A stretch of 47,567 nt of DNA from Gammaproteobacteria bacterium (GTDB taxonomy: Bacteria; Pseudomonadota; Gammaproteobacteria; UBA4575): the NCBI GenBank assembly GCA_029253965.1, contig JAQWYM010000059.1:1-47567 (forward strand). Direction: 5' to 3'. The position numbers and the translations under genes are program-made. Below are positions 9,378 to 17,885 of the stretch, one piece after another. Every line of letters begins with the position of its first letter. Positions within the stretch are counted from its first letter, which is position 1. The notes beneath the pieces were generated by a model. The model made no database searches. It was given only the letters and a program-made list of their open reading frames with translations, and was not told the DNA's origin.

Positions 9378-10132
9378 GTGCTTAGTCCTGACTCTTCAAC
9401 CCAAGACTGCAACGTCTCTAGGCTGCGATAGCGAGTCAAATCCACATGGATTGGGCTGATCGAGACATAGCCATGATTAATCGCGTGAAAATCAGTGCCC
9501 GGGCCAGCATCTTGTTCAGGGCCTGCTGCCCCAACCCAATAAATCGGCTTACCTCTAGGGTCCTCTGCTCGAACAGCAGGCTCAGCTTTGTGCCGATTAC
9601 CCAAACGCGTGGTCTTAAATCCTTTTATTTTTTCTAAAGGCAGATCAGGAATATTAACATTCAGGATCATATTCTCCTGAATAGGATTCAATAACAGACT
9701 ACTGATAAGTCGTGCGCTTAAGCTAGCGGCCGCCTTAACATGCTGAGGCCTAAATGAAGTTTGTGATATCGCTACGGCAGGCAGACCCAAAAAACGTCCT
9801 TCCATCGCAGCAGCTACGGTACCTGAATAAATCACATCATCGCCTAGATTAGCTCCCGCATTGATCCCAGAGACCACCATATCTGGCGTCTCCTCTAAAA
9901 GACCAGTCAAACCTAAATGCACACAATCAGTCGGCGTGCCATCAACGGCATAACTGCGTTCTGCATAAGCCTGTGCGCGCAGTGGTCGCTCCAGCGTTAA
10001 GGAGTTACTGGCTGCACTACGGTTACGATTGGGTGCGACGATAGTAATCATCGCTAAATCTTGTAAAGCTGCGGCCAGCTCAATTAATCCTTGGCCTTGA
10101 TAGCCATCATCATTACTTAGCAAAAGGTGCAT
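9374..10132 (-). CDS. surE: 5'-/3'-nucleotidase, survival protein SurE
   Basis: Metal-dependent nucleoside monophosphate phosphatase. The N terminus MHLLLSNDDGYQGQG holds the metal-binding DD pair; further motifs are PNRNRSAASNSLTL, VDGTPTDCVHLGL and VSGINAGANLGDDVIYSGTVAAAMEG. The frame is open upstream to a GTG at 10159, but that adds nine residues absent from the family; I chose the ATG at 10132, which places the start exactly where SurE proteins begin and gives 252 residues. It leads the minus-strand operon and is divergent from smrA with about 120 bases between. Confidence 0.96.
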   Translation of the reverse strand: MHLLLSNDDGYQGQGLIELAAALQDLAMITIVAPNRNRSAASNSLTLERPLRAQAYAERSYAVDGTPTDCVHLGLTGLLEETPDMVVSGINAGANLGDDVIYSGTVAAAMEGRFLGLPAVAISQTSFRPQHVKAAASLSARLISSLLLNPIQENMILNVNIPDLPLEKIKGFKTTRLGNRHKAEPAVRAEDPRGKPIYWVGAAGPEQDAGPGTDFHAINHGYVSISPIHVDLTRYRSLETLQSWVEESGLST

Positions 10133-10251
10133 TCGTTCTTGTTCTCGCAGGCTGTACACTTGGCATGGAATTACTAAAGATTATACTATCAGCTTAGCGC
10201 TAGAAGTACGTAGAATATGCATAAGCAAATAGGTTTAAATGAGGCTTGATT

Positions 10252-10794
10252 ATGGCAAATAGAGATGATGATGAAAATAAGGACGCCAGTTTTGCCGAGA
10301 TGATGGGTGATATCAAACTCATCACCTCTGATCGTGTCATTTCAAACAAGCCAAAACCCTACCCTACCCCACGACAGCGTGATTTAGACGAGCAACGAGT
10401 CCTTGTCGAGTTATCCCATTCAATGATAGAGGATGAGGACATGCAAGCCGGTGATGTACTCAGCTATTGCCAGCCAGGCATTCAAAAACAAGTCTTTCGA
10501 AAACTAAAGCGTGGCCAGTACTCGATCAATACTGAACTTGATCTACATGGTCTGACCCGTGCCGAGGCAGAAGTTGAGTTAATCGACTTTATTGATTACG
10601 CCCTTACTGAGAACATTCGCTGTGTGCGTATTATTCATGGCAAAGGCCTCAGTTCAAATAATAATGGCCCAGTAATAAAGCCATTGGTTAATCGTTGGCT
10701 ACGACGACGTAATGACATTCTTGCTTTCTGCTCAGCAAGGCCCGTTGATGGTGGCACCGGTGCGGTCTATGTATTACTCCGCTCTAAACATTAA
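10252..10794 (+). CDS. smrA: Smr/MutS2-domain endonuclease SmrA-like
   Basis: 180 residues from the ATG at 10252, preceded by GAGG (10241-10244); a TTG two codons upstream is also open but less likely. The C-terminal Smr domain carries the diagnostic LDLHGLT motif, VRIIHGKG, and a final GTGAVYVLLR segment. Stand-alone Smr proteins are nucleases acting on nucleic acid; the physiological target of this group is unsettled. The N-terminal half is acidic and probably disordered. It is transcribed divergently from surE and codirectionally with moeA 127 bases downstream. Confidence 0.92.
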   Translation: MANRDDDENKDASFAEMMGDIKLITSDRVISNKPKPYPTPRQRDLDEQRVLVELSHSMIEDEDMQAGDVLSYCQPGIQKQVFRKLKRGQYSINTELDLHGLTRAEAEVELIDFIDYALTENIRCVRIIHGKGLSSNNNGPVIKPLVNRWLRRRNDILAFCSARPVDGGTGAVYVLLRSKH

Positions 10795-10869
10795 GCTAAT
10801 CATTAACCAGTGCAGTGTTTTGCCAGTTATCATGATTTAATCAAGTAAAAGCCCAATCATCCCCTGATC

Positions 10870-10893
10870 CTAATCAGCAGCAAGTCTGATTAG
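10870..10893 (+). promoter_or_regulatory. Perfect hairpin upstream of moeA
   Basis: An 8-base perfect inverted repeat (CTAATCAG and CTGATTAG) with an 8-base loop lies 28 bases before the moeA start. A run of A, not T, follows on the plus strand, so it is not a simple terminator of smrA. It could be an operator or a leader hairpin controlling moeA. It does not look like the larger, multi-stem molybdenum-cofactor riboswitch. Confidence 0.4.
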
Positions 10894-10921
10894 AAAAAGA
10901 AAAGACCCGAGTAAAGAAGAC

Positions 10922-12190
10922 ATGAGTAAAGAGCCCATTCAATATCAAGCCAGCTGCATGGATGATTATGACCCATCATCAATGGATGCTGCTGTTGCAC
11001 AAAAGCATATCTTAGACAGTGTGCAAGCTATCGAAGATGTCGAAACTGTGACCATCCGTAATGCCTTAGGTCGTATTCTAGCCAGCCCTATCAGCTCTGA
11101 ACTCGATGTCCCCGGGCATACTAATTCAGCCATGGATGGCTATGCCGTTCGCAGTGATGACCTGCCTAGCGCAGGTACGCAACGCTTAAAAGTGATCGGC
11201 ACAGCCTTTGCAGGGAGGCCATTTACCTCAGCTGTTGCTGAGCAAGAATGTGTGCGCATCATGACAGGTGCAGTAATGCCACTGGGCTCTGACAGTGTAG
11301 TTATGCAAGAACATGTGCAACGTGAAGAGGACGAGATTCTTATTGATGATCAACAACAGGCCGGACAAAACGTCCGCCTTACCGGTGAGGATATTGCAAA
11401 AGGTGATTTTGTTTTTCAGTCTGGGCGTCGACTCAGCCCAGCGGATATAGGCTTACTCGCCTCGCTGGGCATTGCTGAAGTCTGTGTCATTCGCAAGCTG
11501 AAAGTCGCCTTCTTTTCTACCGGTGACGAACTAGTATCGATTGGTCAGCCACTAGCCAGCGGTCAGATCTATGATAGTAATCGCTACACTCTCTGGAGCA
11601 TGCTCAGCGAGCTTAATATTGAAGTCATAGACTTAGGTGTGGTGCGTGATGCCCCTGAATTAGTAGAGCAAGCCTTTAAAGAAGCGGCAGCTAAAGCAGA
11701 TGTCATCCTTACCTCAGGCGGTGTTTCTGTTGGGGAAGCTGATTTTGTTAAAGAAACACTGGCTAGCCTCGGTCAGGTTAACTTCTGGAAAGTAGCGATG
11801 AAACCGGGGCGGCCACTTGCCTTTGGTCAAGTAGAACAAGCCTATTTCTTTGGATTACCCGGTAACCCAGTATCGGTGATGGTGACCTTTTATATTTTCG
11901 TACAGGCAGCAATAGAAAAAATGATGGGTGGCGAGCCACGTCCCCGCATTCGTTTGCAAGCGCGTTGCAAGAATCAATTACGTAAACGTGCAGGTCGAGT
12001 TGAATATCAGCGTGGCGTTTTTGAAGTGGATGCTGATGGTGTTTATAGCGTGAGCAAAACAGGCGCCCAAGGGTCCGGTATATTACGTTCCATGTCGGAT
12101 GCTAATTGCTTTATCTTTCTACCAATGGAGAGTGAAGGCGTTGCTGCTGATGCTATGGTTGAGATTTGGCCGTTTGACTCTTTTCGCTAA
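10922..12190 (+). CDS. moeA: Molybdopterin molybdenumtransferase MoeA
   Basis: 422 residues; inserts molybdate into adenylated molybdopterin in the last step of molybdenum cofactor synthesis. Seen are NALGRILASPISS, the family signature GHTNSAMDGYAVRS, RIMTGAVMPLGSDSVVMQE, RLTGEDIAKGD, FSTGDELVS, DSNRYTLWSML, the MoCF motif LTSGGVSVGEADFVKETL, KPGRPLAFG and FGLPGNPVSVMVTF. All four MoeA domains are present. No other Moco gene is nearby in the window, although a tungstate-type binding protein is encoded 9 kb away. Convergent with kdsB. Confidence 0.97.
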   Translation: MSKEPIQYQASCMDDYDPSSMDAAVAQKHILDSVQAIEDVETVTIRNALGRILASPISSELDVPGHTNSAMDGYAVRSDDLPSAGTQRLKVIGTAFAGRPFTSAVAEQECVRIMTGAVMPLGSDSVVMQEHVQREEDEILIDDQQQAGQNVRLTGEDIAKGDFVFQSGRRLSPADIGLLASLGIAEVCVIRKLKVAFFSTGDELVSIGQPLASGQIYDSNRYTLWSMLSELNIEVIDLGVVRDAPELVEQAFKEAAAKADVILTSGGVSVGEADFVKETLASLGQVNFWKVAMKPGRPLAFGQVEQAYFFGLPGNPVSVMVTFYIFVQAAIEKMMGGEPRPRIRLQARCKNQLRKRAGRVEYQRGVFEVDADGVYSVSKTGAQGSGILRSMSDANCFIFLPMESEGVAADAMVEIWPFDSFR

Positions 12191-12218
12191 GAGTAGATTT
12201 CAAGCCCAAGCTCTTAGC
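12186..12218. terminator. Inverted repeat joining the convergent moeA and kdsB stops
   Basis: A perfect 8-base inverted repeat (GCTAAGAG at 12186-12193, CTCTTAGC at 12211-12218) with a 17-base loop contains the stop codons of both convergent genes, which end 23 bases apart. This position suggests a bidirectional terminator. Neither side has a strong T run, so it is weak or works with other factors. Confidence 0.45.
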
Positions 12219-12960
12219 CCTGAGCTTTTAATCGCTGAAGATCTTCTGCGGTATCGATGCCGTGACCACTGTCCTCTTGAGCCACTGCAATAGCAATGGC
12301 ATCACCGGCTTGCAGTGCACGCAGCTGTTCCAAACGTTCGCTGGTTTCTAGGGATGAGGCAGGCTTAGTAACAAAGCTTTGCAGATAGCCAGCACGATAG
12401 GCATACAGCCCAACATGCCGATAAACTGCTAAGCCTGCTAAATTAGTGAGCTGATCAGAGGCTATATGCGGCAAGCCAGACCGGCTAAAATATAAGGCGA
12501 GGTCTTGATCTGTTTTGGTTACCTTGACGACATTTGGATCTTCATAATCACGCAACTCAGAGATAGGCTCACACAGTGTTGAGATCTGAGCATTCGGCAT
12601 ATCCTGCAATAACTGTGCAACCTGCTGAATATTAGCAGAAGGCATTTTGGGCTCATCTCCTTGCAGATTAACGATGATAGTATCATCGTCCCAACCCTGC
12701 ATAGCGGCTGCTTCAGCAATGCGATCAGTACCGGAATGATGTTCAGTAGAAGTCATACAGACTGTCGCACCAAAAGCCTCTGCCACAGTAGCAATACGCG
12801 TATCATCAGTCGCGATTAAGATAGACTGCGGTTGAGCAGCCAAGGCACGCTGGTAAACATGCTCAATCATGCTCGCGCCTTGGAATCTTAGTAAGGGCTT
12901 ACCCGGTAATCGACTCGAGTTAAAGCGTGCGGGAATGACAATATGAAAATCCGCCATCAT
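12214..12960 (-). CDS. kdsB: 3-deoxy-manno-octulosonate (KDO) cytidylyltransferase
   Basis: 248 residues; activates KDO as CMP-KDO for lipopolysaccharide inner core. Motifs are IPARFNSSRLPGKPL at the nucleotide-binding N terminus, IATDD, HHSGTDRIAEA, IVNLQGDEP, YFSRSGLPH, HVGLYAYR and the C-terminal GIDTAEDL. The gene begins with two ATG codons; the first overlaps the ycaR stop (ATGA), favouring that start. Normal length for the family. Confidence 0.97.
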   Translation of the reverse strand: MMADFHIVIPARFNSSRLPGKPLLRFQGASMIEHVYQRALAAQPQSILIATDDTRIATVAEAFGATVCMTSTEHHSGTDRIAEAAAMQGWDDDTIIVNLQGDEPKMPSANIQQVAQLLQDMPNAQISTLCEPISELRDYEDPNVVKVTKTDQDLALYFSRSGLPHIASDQLTNLAGLAVYRHVGLYAYRAGYLQSFVTKPASSLETSERLEQLRALQAGDAIAIAVAQEDSGHGIDTAEDLQRLKAQG

Positions 12961-13154
12961 CGTTGCTTCTGATATTCCTCATATTCAGCAGGACTTAACT
13001 CACGTGCCTGATCTTCGATCATTACTGGAATATCATTCTTAACGGCATAGGCCAAGCGTGCGCTGAGTGAGATCAGTTCAGACTTTTCTTTATCAAAAAT
13101 CAAGGGGCCTTTAGTCACAGGACAGGCTAGGATTTCAAGAATTTTAGTATCCAT
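12957..13154 (-). CDS. ycaR: Trm112/UPF0434 family small protein YcaR
   Basis: 65 residues, family length about 60. The N-terminal ILEILACPVTKGPL and the C-terminal NDIPVMIEDQARELS are characteristic. Trm112 proteins are zinc-finger partners that stabilise methyltransferases; in this branch most zinc cysteines are missing and only C11 remains, which is common for YcaR. It usually lies between lpxK and kdsB; here kdsB follows with a 4-base overlap, but exbD, not lpxK, precedes it. Confidence 0.9.
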   Translation of the reverse strand: MDTKILEILACPVTKGPLIFDKEKSELISLSARLAYAVKNDIPVMIEDQARELSPAEYEEYQKQR

Positions 13155-13218
13155 TTTTTGTCTATAGCATTCGGTTGAAGGTCATCTTAGTGTAGCTCAA
13201 CATGAGGTGACTTGCGCG

Positions 13219-13647
13219 CTATTTAATAGCCTCTAATGGCTTTGTATCAGCAGCAATTGAGATATTCAAAAGACCAACAGCCGCCGCCGCATCTAAAAGC
13301 CACATCAGTGATTGATGACTGCTCTGAGCATCAGCACGTATGACCACGTTAAGATTACCATTTTCAGAACGAAGTGCTTTTAGATGCTCGCGCAAAGCGG
13401 TTGCAGAATGATTTTGAAGTACTTGATTATTGACGGCATAACGCCCTTCTTTATCAATCAACACCTCAATACTAATAAGCCTGTCTTCTTGTTCTAGTGA
13501 ACTCACCTCAGGTAGATCAATGGATAAGGTGGTTTCTTGTTTGAATGTAGTCGTCAGCATAAAGAAAATAAGCAGCAAGAAAACAACATCAATCAGTGGG
13601 GTTAGATTGATCTCGTCATTATCTTCTTCTGCGGCTAAAAATTTCAT
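13219..13647 (-). CDS. exbD: Biopolymer transport protein ExbD/TolR family
   Basis: 142 residues; one N-terminal membrane helix and a periplasmic domain. It forms the proton channel with ExbB that energises TonB-type outer-membrane uptake. The transmembrane segment carries the essential proton-relay aspartate at D20 in INLTPLIDVVFLLLIFFML. The C-terminal domain includes VVIRADAQSSHQSL. It follows exbB by 17 bases. In the common comEC-exbB-exbD-msbA-lpxK-ycaR-kdsB order, msbA and lpxK would come next; they are missing here. Confidence 0.94.
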   Translation of the reverse strand: MKFLAAEEDNDEINLTPLIDVVFLLLIFFMLTTTFKQETTLSIDLPEVSSLEQEDRLISIEVLIDKEGRYAVNNQVLQNHSATALREHLKALRSENGNLNVVIRADAQSSHQSLMWLLDAAAAVGLLNISIAADTKPLEAIK

Positions 13648-13664
13648 GCTTTATGCCTTCTCTA

Positions 13665-14264
13665 TTAGGGAGCTATACGGTCGATGAGTAATATCGCTTG
13701 AGTTTCCATCTGCAGTACTAAGCCTATAACTTTTCGACGAAAATAACGGACAAAAATAAGGCTGGGTATTGCCACCGAAATACCCGCTGCCGTAGTAATC
13801 AATGCCTTAGCAATGCCGCCAGCTAAAGCTTCCGGTTCACTAACAGTCATCGCACTCATCGCCATGAATACATCAATCATGCCTAGCACTGTGCCAAGCA
13901 AACCCAGCAGTGGCGTTATTACCGCAATGGTTCCTAAGGTGGTCAAAAAAAACTGCAGCTGATGCACGATCTGACGACCAACTTCTTCCAGTCGTTCTCG
14001 CGCAATTGCCTTACTAGCCGTTCGTTGCTGTATGGCTACATTAATCATCGCCGCAAAGACTGAATCATCATCAATGCTAGCAATCTCACTATCAACTGTC
14101 ACTAGATGCTGCTTTAGTACGCTTATTTTCTGCAGCAGTTCTGGCGGCATAATACGATCCTGTCGTAGACTCCAAAAGCGCTCAAATATAATACCCATGG
14201 CAATAACCGAAGACAGTAGGATCGGCCATATCATCCAGCCACCAGATTGAATAATCTCTAACAT
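13665..14264 (-). CDS. exbB: Biopolymer transport protein ExbB / MotA-TolQ-ExbB channel
   Basis: 199-residue inner-membrane protein with three helices (about residues 10-30, 105-130 and 150-175). The family motif appears as LGTIAVITPLLGLLGTVLGMIDVF, followed by GGIAKALITTAAGISVAIPSLI. It partners with ExbD to use the proton gradient. The neighbours (comEC upstream, exbD downstream) match the usual gammaproteobacterial order, where this pair is often only distantly related to the siderophore-linked ExbBD. No tonB or receptor gene is in the window. Confidence 0.94.
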   Translation of the reverse strand: MLEIIQSGGWMIWPILLSSVIAMGIIFERFWSLRQDRIMPPELLQKISVLKQHLVTVDSEIASIDDDSVFAAMINVAIQQRTASKAIARERLEEVGRQIVHQLQFFLTTLGTIAVITPLLGLLGTVLGMIDVFMAMSAMTVSEPEALAGGIAKALITTAAGISVAIPSLIFVRYFRRKVIGLVLQMETQAILLIDRIAP

Positions 14265-14285
14265 CTAACCTCATCAGGGGTTCGT

Positions 14286-16631
14286 TTATTTGCAGTGAGC
14301 CAACATCGCTGTCGGCTGCCAATAGCGTCGGCTACGTTCTCGGTAGTTTGCATCTACACTAAGACTGTTAGGCTTCTTACTATCTAAGAGTATGCTTATT
14401 GCACCGGCTTCAGCCGTTGTGATACAAAAAATTCCGAGTTCTTTATAGCGCTCTAGAATAGTAGCATGCGGGAAATCATAGCGGTTATTGTGGCCATAGG
14501 AAAATAAGGCGATCTCTGGCTTAACAGCCTTTAAAAAAGCTGCTGTAGACGAGCTAGCACTACCATGATGTGGCACCTGTAAAATACGACTTCTTAAGGG
14601 CTTTGCTGGATCCCTACGATACCGCCGCAGAAGCTCATATTCAGCACTTTTTTCAATATCGCCAGTCAGTAGTATATGTCCTGCAGGATGATCAATGGAT
14701 AACACGCAGGATCGATCATTATCACTGCCTTGCCAGTCTAAATCAGGATGTAGTATCTGAAAGCGTACCTGCCCCCAACGCCAAGATAAGCCAGAGTAAC
14801 AAAGGGAACGGTTTCTAATATCGTCTTTTGCGAGCTTTTTATCGAGTTGGCTACGCATAACCTCTGCAACCATCTTGCTTTCGACTAAGGCTGCTAAGCC
14901 ACCAACATGATCATTATCATTATGGCTGATAACCACCCGATCGATAACTCTTATACCCTGTTGCAGCAAAAACGGGGCAATTACCGCCTCTCCCATATTG
15001 AATCCTGACTGGTATTTTGCACCACTGTCATACAATAAAACCTTTCTGCCCTGTTCACTCTGCACTTCAACAACGATTGCAGATCCCTGAGCAACATCTA
15101 AGGTCGTTAACCTCAGCTGTCCCGTCTGTAACTTTTGTGGCTGATAAAACCAAGGAGCAAGCAATAGAATTAATGCTAGCAATCGATGTCGACAGGGTAG
15201 CGGAAGAATCTGTAAAAGCAGTCCTATTTCAAAGTAGATCAGTGTTAATAAACTGCTATATCCGAGAAAACTCGCCATCGGTACTGCACTTAATATCTCA
15301 AGAAAGCCGATCAATATTGAGAGACTGGCATCGGTCAAGGTAAACAGATGCTCGTAAAAAGGCAGCGCAAAATACCACAGTAACAGTGCACTAAATAACA
15401 GCGGTAAAACAACAAAGCTAAGCCACGGTATTGCCAGCAGATTTGCCACTGGCGCTAATGCCGAAGCCTGCTCGAAGTAATACAAGCTGATCGGTATCAT
15501 TGCGCTGCTCAATACCACCTGTATATAAATAGCCAAGGCCAGCTTTGATTGCAGCGGTGCTATCCGCAGAATAAGTAAAATAATTAGGACTGCACTGAAC
15601 GACAGGTAGAAGCCAATTTCTAAAAGTAGATACGGTTGAAATAAGAACAGACTAATAAAACTAATAGAAACTACGGTTAGCCCTTCACAACGCCGATTCA
15701 AAGCTAGGAGGCAGGCAGCAACACTCGCCATCATTACTGCACGCTGGGTTGGAATCGAAAAGTTTGCCAGATAAGCATAGCTAAAGATCACAGGAATCAT
15801 CATAAAGGCGGCTAATCGTTGTGCAGCGATTTTGCTGCATAGTCGCGCATTGCAACGCAATAACTGCAGTATTAGAAAGTAACTAAAGGCTGCAATAATG
15901 CTGATATGCAGACCCGATATGGCTAACAGATGGGTTGTTCCAGTACGCCGTAAAGTCTGCCATTGGGCATCGCTTATAGCGTTACGCTGACCAAACACTA
16001 AGGCCTGCATTAACGGCATCTGTGTATAGGGTAATGTCTTAAACTCCTGAAATAACTTTTGCCTGAGCCCGATAACTAGTGGTTTTTGACAGTCGCCCTG
16101 CTGCACAGAGCCAGTCGCCACTATGCCTTGTGAAAATAAATAGCGTTGATAGTCACTACTCCCAGGGTTGGCTAAGCGCCAAGCTTTGCGCAGGCGAAGT
16201 TTTAGTTGGCAGGAGCTGTCTACAATTAACTTCGATGTTGGCTTATACCAACTGACTAATAGTTTATTGCCTGACTTTAACCCGGCATGAGACTGTTCAT
16301 CACTGAGTACGAAGAGAAAACGACTATAGCCCGGTGTGTTAATCTGTACTTGTTGGATAACACCCCGTGCTATATGGCTGCTTTTAGGCCATTCCAAGCC
16401 GGTATCTACGTTAGACGAAAAATGAACCAGTAACAGAGTCCATAGAAAACCAAATAGTAGACAGTACAGCGCCCGAAACTGGGGCAGAAAGAAGCTTGCA
16501 GGTAATAGTGGAATCAGTAAAAAGGTATATTCAATCGGCAACAGCTCTCGGCTGAGCTGAAAAAAACAGCCACCAATGAAAATCAATCCTGCCGTTGTCG
16601 TAATAGTCGTGGGATAATAAGTCACATACAC
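14286..16631 (-). CDS. comEC: ComEC/Rec2 DNA-uptake channel protein
   Basis: 781-residue polytopic protein for moving transforming DNA strands across the inner membrane. Order of parts: N-terminal helices, an OB-fold-like periplasmic DUF4131 region (to about 190), the Competence domain with many helices (HLLAISGLHISIIAAF and SIPTQRAVMMASVAA are signatures), and a C-terminal metallo-beta-lactamase-like domain starting at LTTLDVAQGSAIVVE, with the metal-site motif HNDNDHVGGL at about residue 570 and VPHHGSASSS. The start is a GTG only 19 bases from the divergent DUF2062 start, so it may actually begin a little downstream. The full-length frame suggests the cell may be competent. Confidence 0.94.
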   Translation of the reverse strand: MYVTYYPTTITTTAGLIFIGGCFFQLSRELLPIEYTFLLIPLLPASFFLPQFRALYCLLFGFLWTLLLVHFSSNVDTGLEWPKSSHIARGVIQQVQINTPGYSRFLFVLSDEQSHAGLKSGNKLLVSWYKPTSKLIVDSSCQLKLRLRKAWRLANPGSSDYQRYLFSQGIVATGSVQQGDCQKPLVIGLRQKLFQEFKTLPYTQMPLMQALVFGQRNAISDAQWQTLRRTGTTHLLAISGLHISIIAAFSYFLILQLLRCNARLCSKIAAQRLAAFMMIPVIFSYAYLANFSIPTQRAVMMASVAACLLALNRRCEGLTVVSISFISLFLFQPYLLLEIGFYLSFSAVLIILLILRIAPLQSKLALAIYIQVVLSSAMIPISLYYFEQASALAPVANLLAIPWLSFVVLPLLFSALLLWYFALPFYEHLFTLTDASLSILIGFLEILSAVPMASFLGYSSLLTLIYFEIGLLLQILPLPCRHRLLALILLLAPWFYQPQKLQTGQLRLTTLDVAQGSAIVVEVQSEQGRKVLLYDSGAKYQSGFNMGEAVIAPFLLQQGIRVIDRVVISHNDNDHVGGLAALVESKMVAEVMRSQLDKKLAKDDIRNRSLCYSGLSWRWGQVRFQILHPDLDWQGSDNDRSCVLSIDHPAGHILLTGDIEKSAEYELLRRYRRDPAKPLRSRILQVPHHGSASSSTAAFLKAVKPEIALFSYGHNNRYDFPHATILERYKELGIFCITTAEAGAISILLDSKKPNSLSVDANYRERSRRYWQPTAMLAHCK

Positions 16632-16650
16632 CTAACCCAAAAAGACTGCA

Positions 16651-17181
16651 GTGCCAAAAAAAAAATTTCAACAATGGTTAAGTCATTCCGACCAAGGCCG
16701 ATTCAGGAAAGCTGCCAGCTTCTTTGGTGATTTCTCCCATGATCCCAATATATGGCGCATCAATCGACGTTCTGTTGTGCGCGCTATTGCCATAGGCTTG
16801 TTTACTGCTTTTATGCCCATCCCCGTGCAAATGCTTTTAGCAGCAGCGCTGGCTATTGCTTTTGCCGCTTACTTACCGGTAGCCCTTATCTTGGTCTGGA
16901 TTACCAACCCTGTGACCATGCCTGTGTTTTTCTACTGGGCTTATCACTTAGGTGCCTATTTATTAGATATGCCGGCAGAGCCGATTCAAGTTGAGATGAG
17001 CTTTAATTGGCTATTCACACAGCTGTTGCATCGCTGGCAACCCTTTTTGGTTGGCTGTTTGTGTGCGGGTGCATTGGCTGGTGGGATTGGCGCCACTGTG
17101 GTCAATTTATATTGGCGTTACCATGTCTCAAAGGAATGGAAGAAACGCTCACTATTACGTAAGTTTAAGGGCAAAAAATAA
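16651..17181 (+). CDS. DUF2062 family membrane protein
   Basis: 176 residues from a GTG. The MPKKKFQQWL beginning, HDPNIWRINRRSVVRAIAIGLFTAFMPIPVQM and TNPVTMPVFFYWAYHLG are diagnostic of DUF2062 (PF09835). About three hydrophobic helices and a very basic C-terminal tail are visible. Function is unknown; the family commonly sits near comEC, exbB and lol genes, as here. It is divergent from comEC and its stop lies 2 bases from the convergent lolD stop. Confidence 0.9.
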   Translation: MPKKKFQQWLSHSDQGRFRKAASFFGDFSHDPNIWRINRRSVVRAIAIGLFTAFMPIPVQMLLAAALAIAFAAYLPVALILVWITNPVTMPVFFYWAYHLGAYLLDMPAEPIQVEMSFNWLFTQLLHRWQPFLVGCLCAGALAGGIGATVVNLYWRYHVSKEWKKRSLLRKFKGKK

Positions 17182-17183
17182 CC

Positions 17184-17885
17184 TTAGCCGATGATCTTGC
17201 CGTCACTCAGAGTAATCACTTGATCCATAGTCTTTGCAAGCTCAACATCATGAGTCACCAAGACAATAGCAGTGCCACATTCCTGCTGTAATTCATCCAT
17301 CAGAATAGCGATCTGCGCTGCACTTTTACGATCGAGGTTACCGGTGGGCTCATCCGCTAACAGTACCTGTGGACGCATCACCATAGCGCGTGCAATCGCC
17401 ACACGTTGACGCTCACCGCCGGATAACTCATTCGGCTTGTGTTTGCCACGCTTAGTAAGCGCAACACGCTGTAGGATATCTGCGGCGCGCACCTTGGCCT
17501 GTCGACAGGAATAGCCACTCATTAGTAAAGGCATGCAAATGTTTTCAATAGCGCTAAATTCAGGCAATAAATGATGAAATTGGTAAACAAAGCCAAGACT
17601 ACGATTCCTCAGTTTGGCAGCCTTTTTTTCACTTAACGAGGCAAAGTCATCCCCCTCAAAAAGCACGCGACCACTGCTGACATCATCTAAGCCACCCATG
17701 ATTTGTAAGAGCGTACTTTTGCCACTACCACTGGCACCAACGATAGCAAGTCGCTGCTTTGGCTGTACCTGAAACGAAATCTCAGACAGTACCTTGACAC
17801 TCAGCGCACCATCATTGAAATGCTTGCTGACGGCTTCAACACTGAGCAGAGGTTGAGCAGTTGTAGTTGTAGTCTCAAGACTCAT
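17184..17885 (-). CDS. lolD: Lipoprotein-releasing ABC transporter ATPase LolD
   Basis: 233-residue ATPase powering release of lipoproteins from the inner membrane to LolA. Walker A is GASGSGKST, the Q-loop region is FVYQFHHLLPEFSAIENICMPL (the HHLLPEF stretch is typical of LolD), the ABC signature is LSGGERQRVAIARAM, and Walker B is VLLADEPTGNLD. The start overlaps the permease stop (ATGA), so the two are translated together. Confidence 0.96.
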   Translation of the reverse strand: MSLETTTTTAQPLLSVEAVSKHFNDGALSVKVLSEISFQVQPKQRLAIVGASGSGKSTLLQIMGGLDDVSSGRVLFEGDDFASLSEKKAAKLRNRSLGFVYQFHHLLPEFSAIENICMPLLMSGYSCRQAKVRAADILQRVALTKRGKHKPNELSGGERQRVAIARAMVMRPQVLLADEPTGNLDRKSAAQIAILMDELQQECGTAIVLVTHDVELAKTMDQVITLSDGKIIG

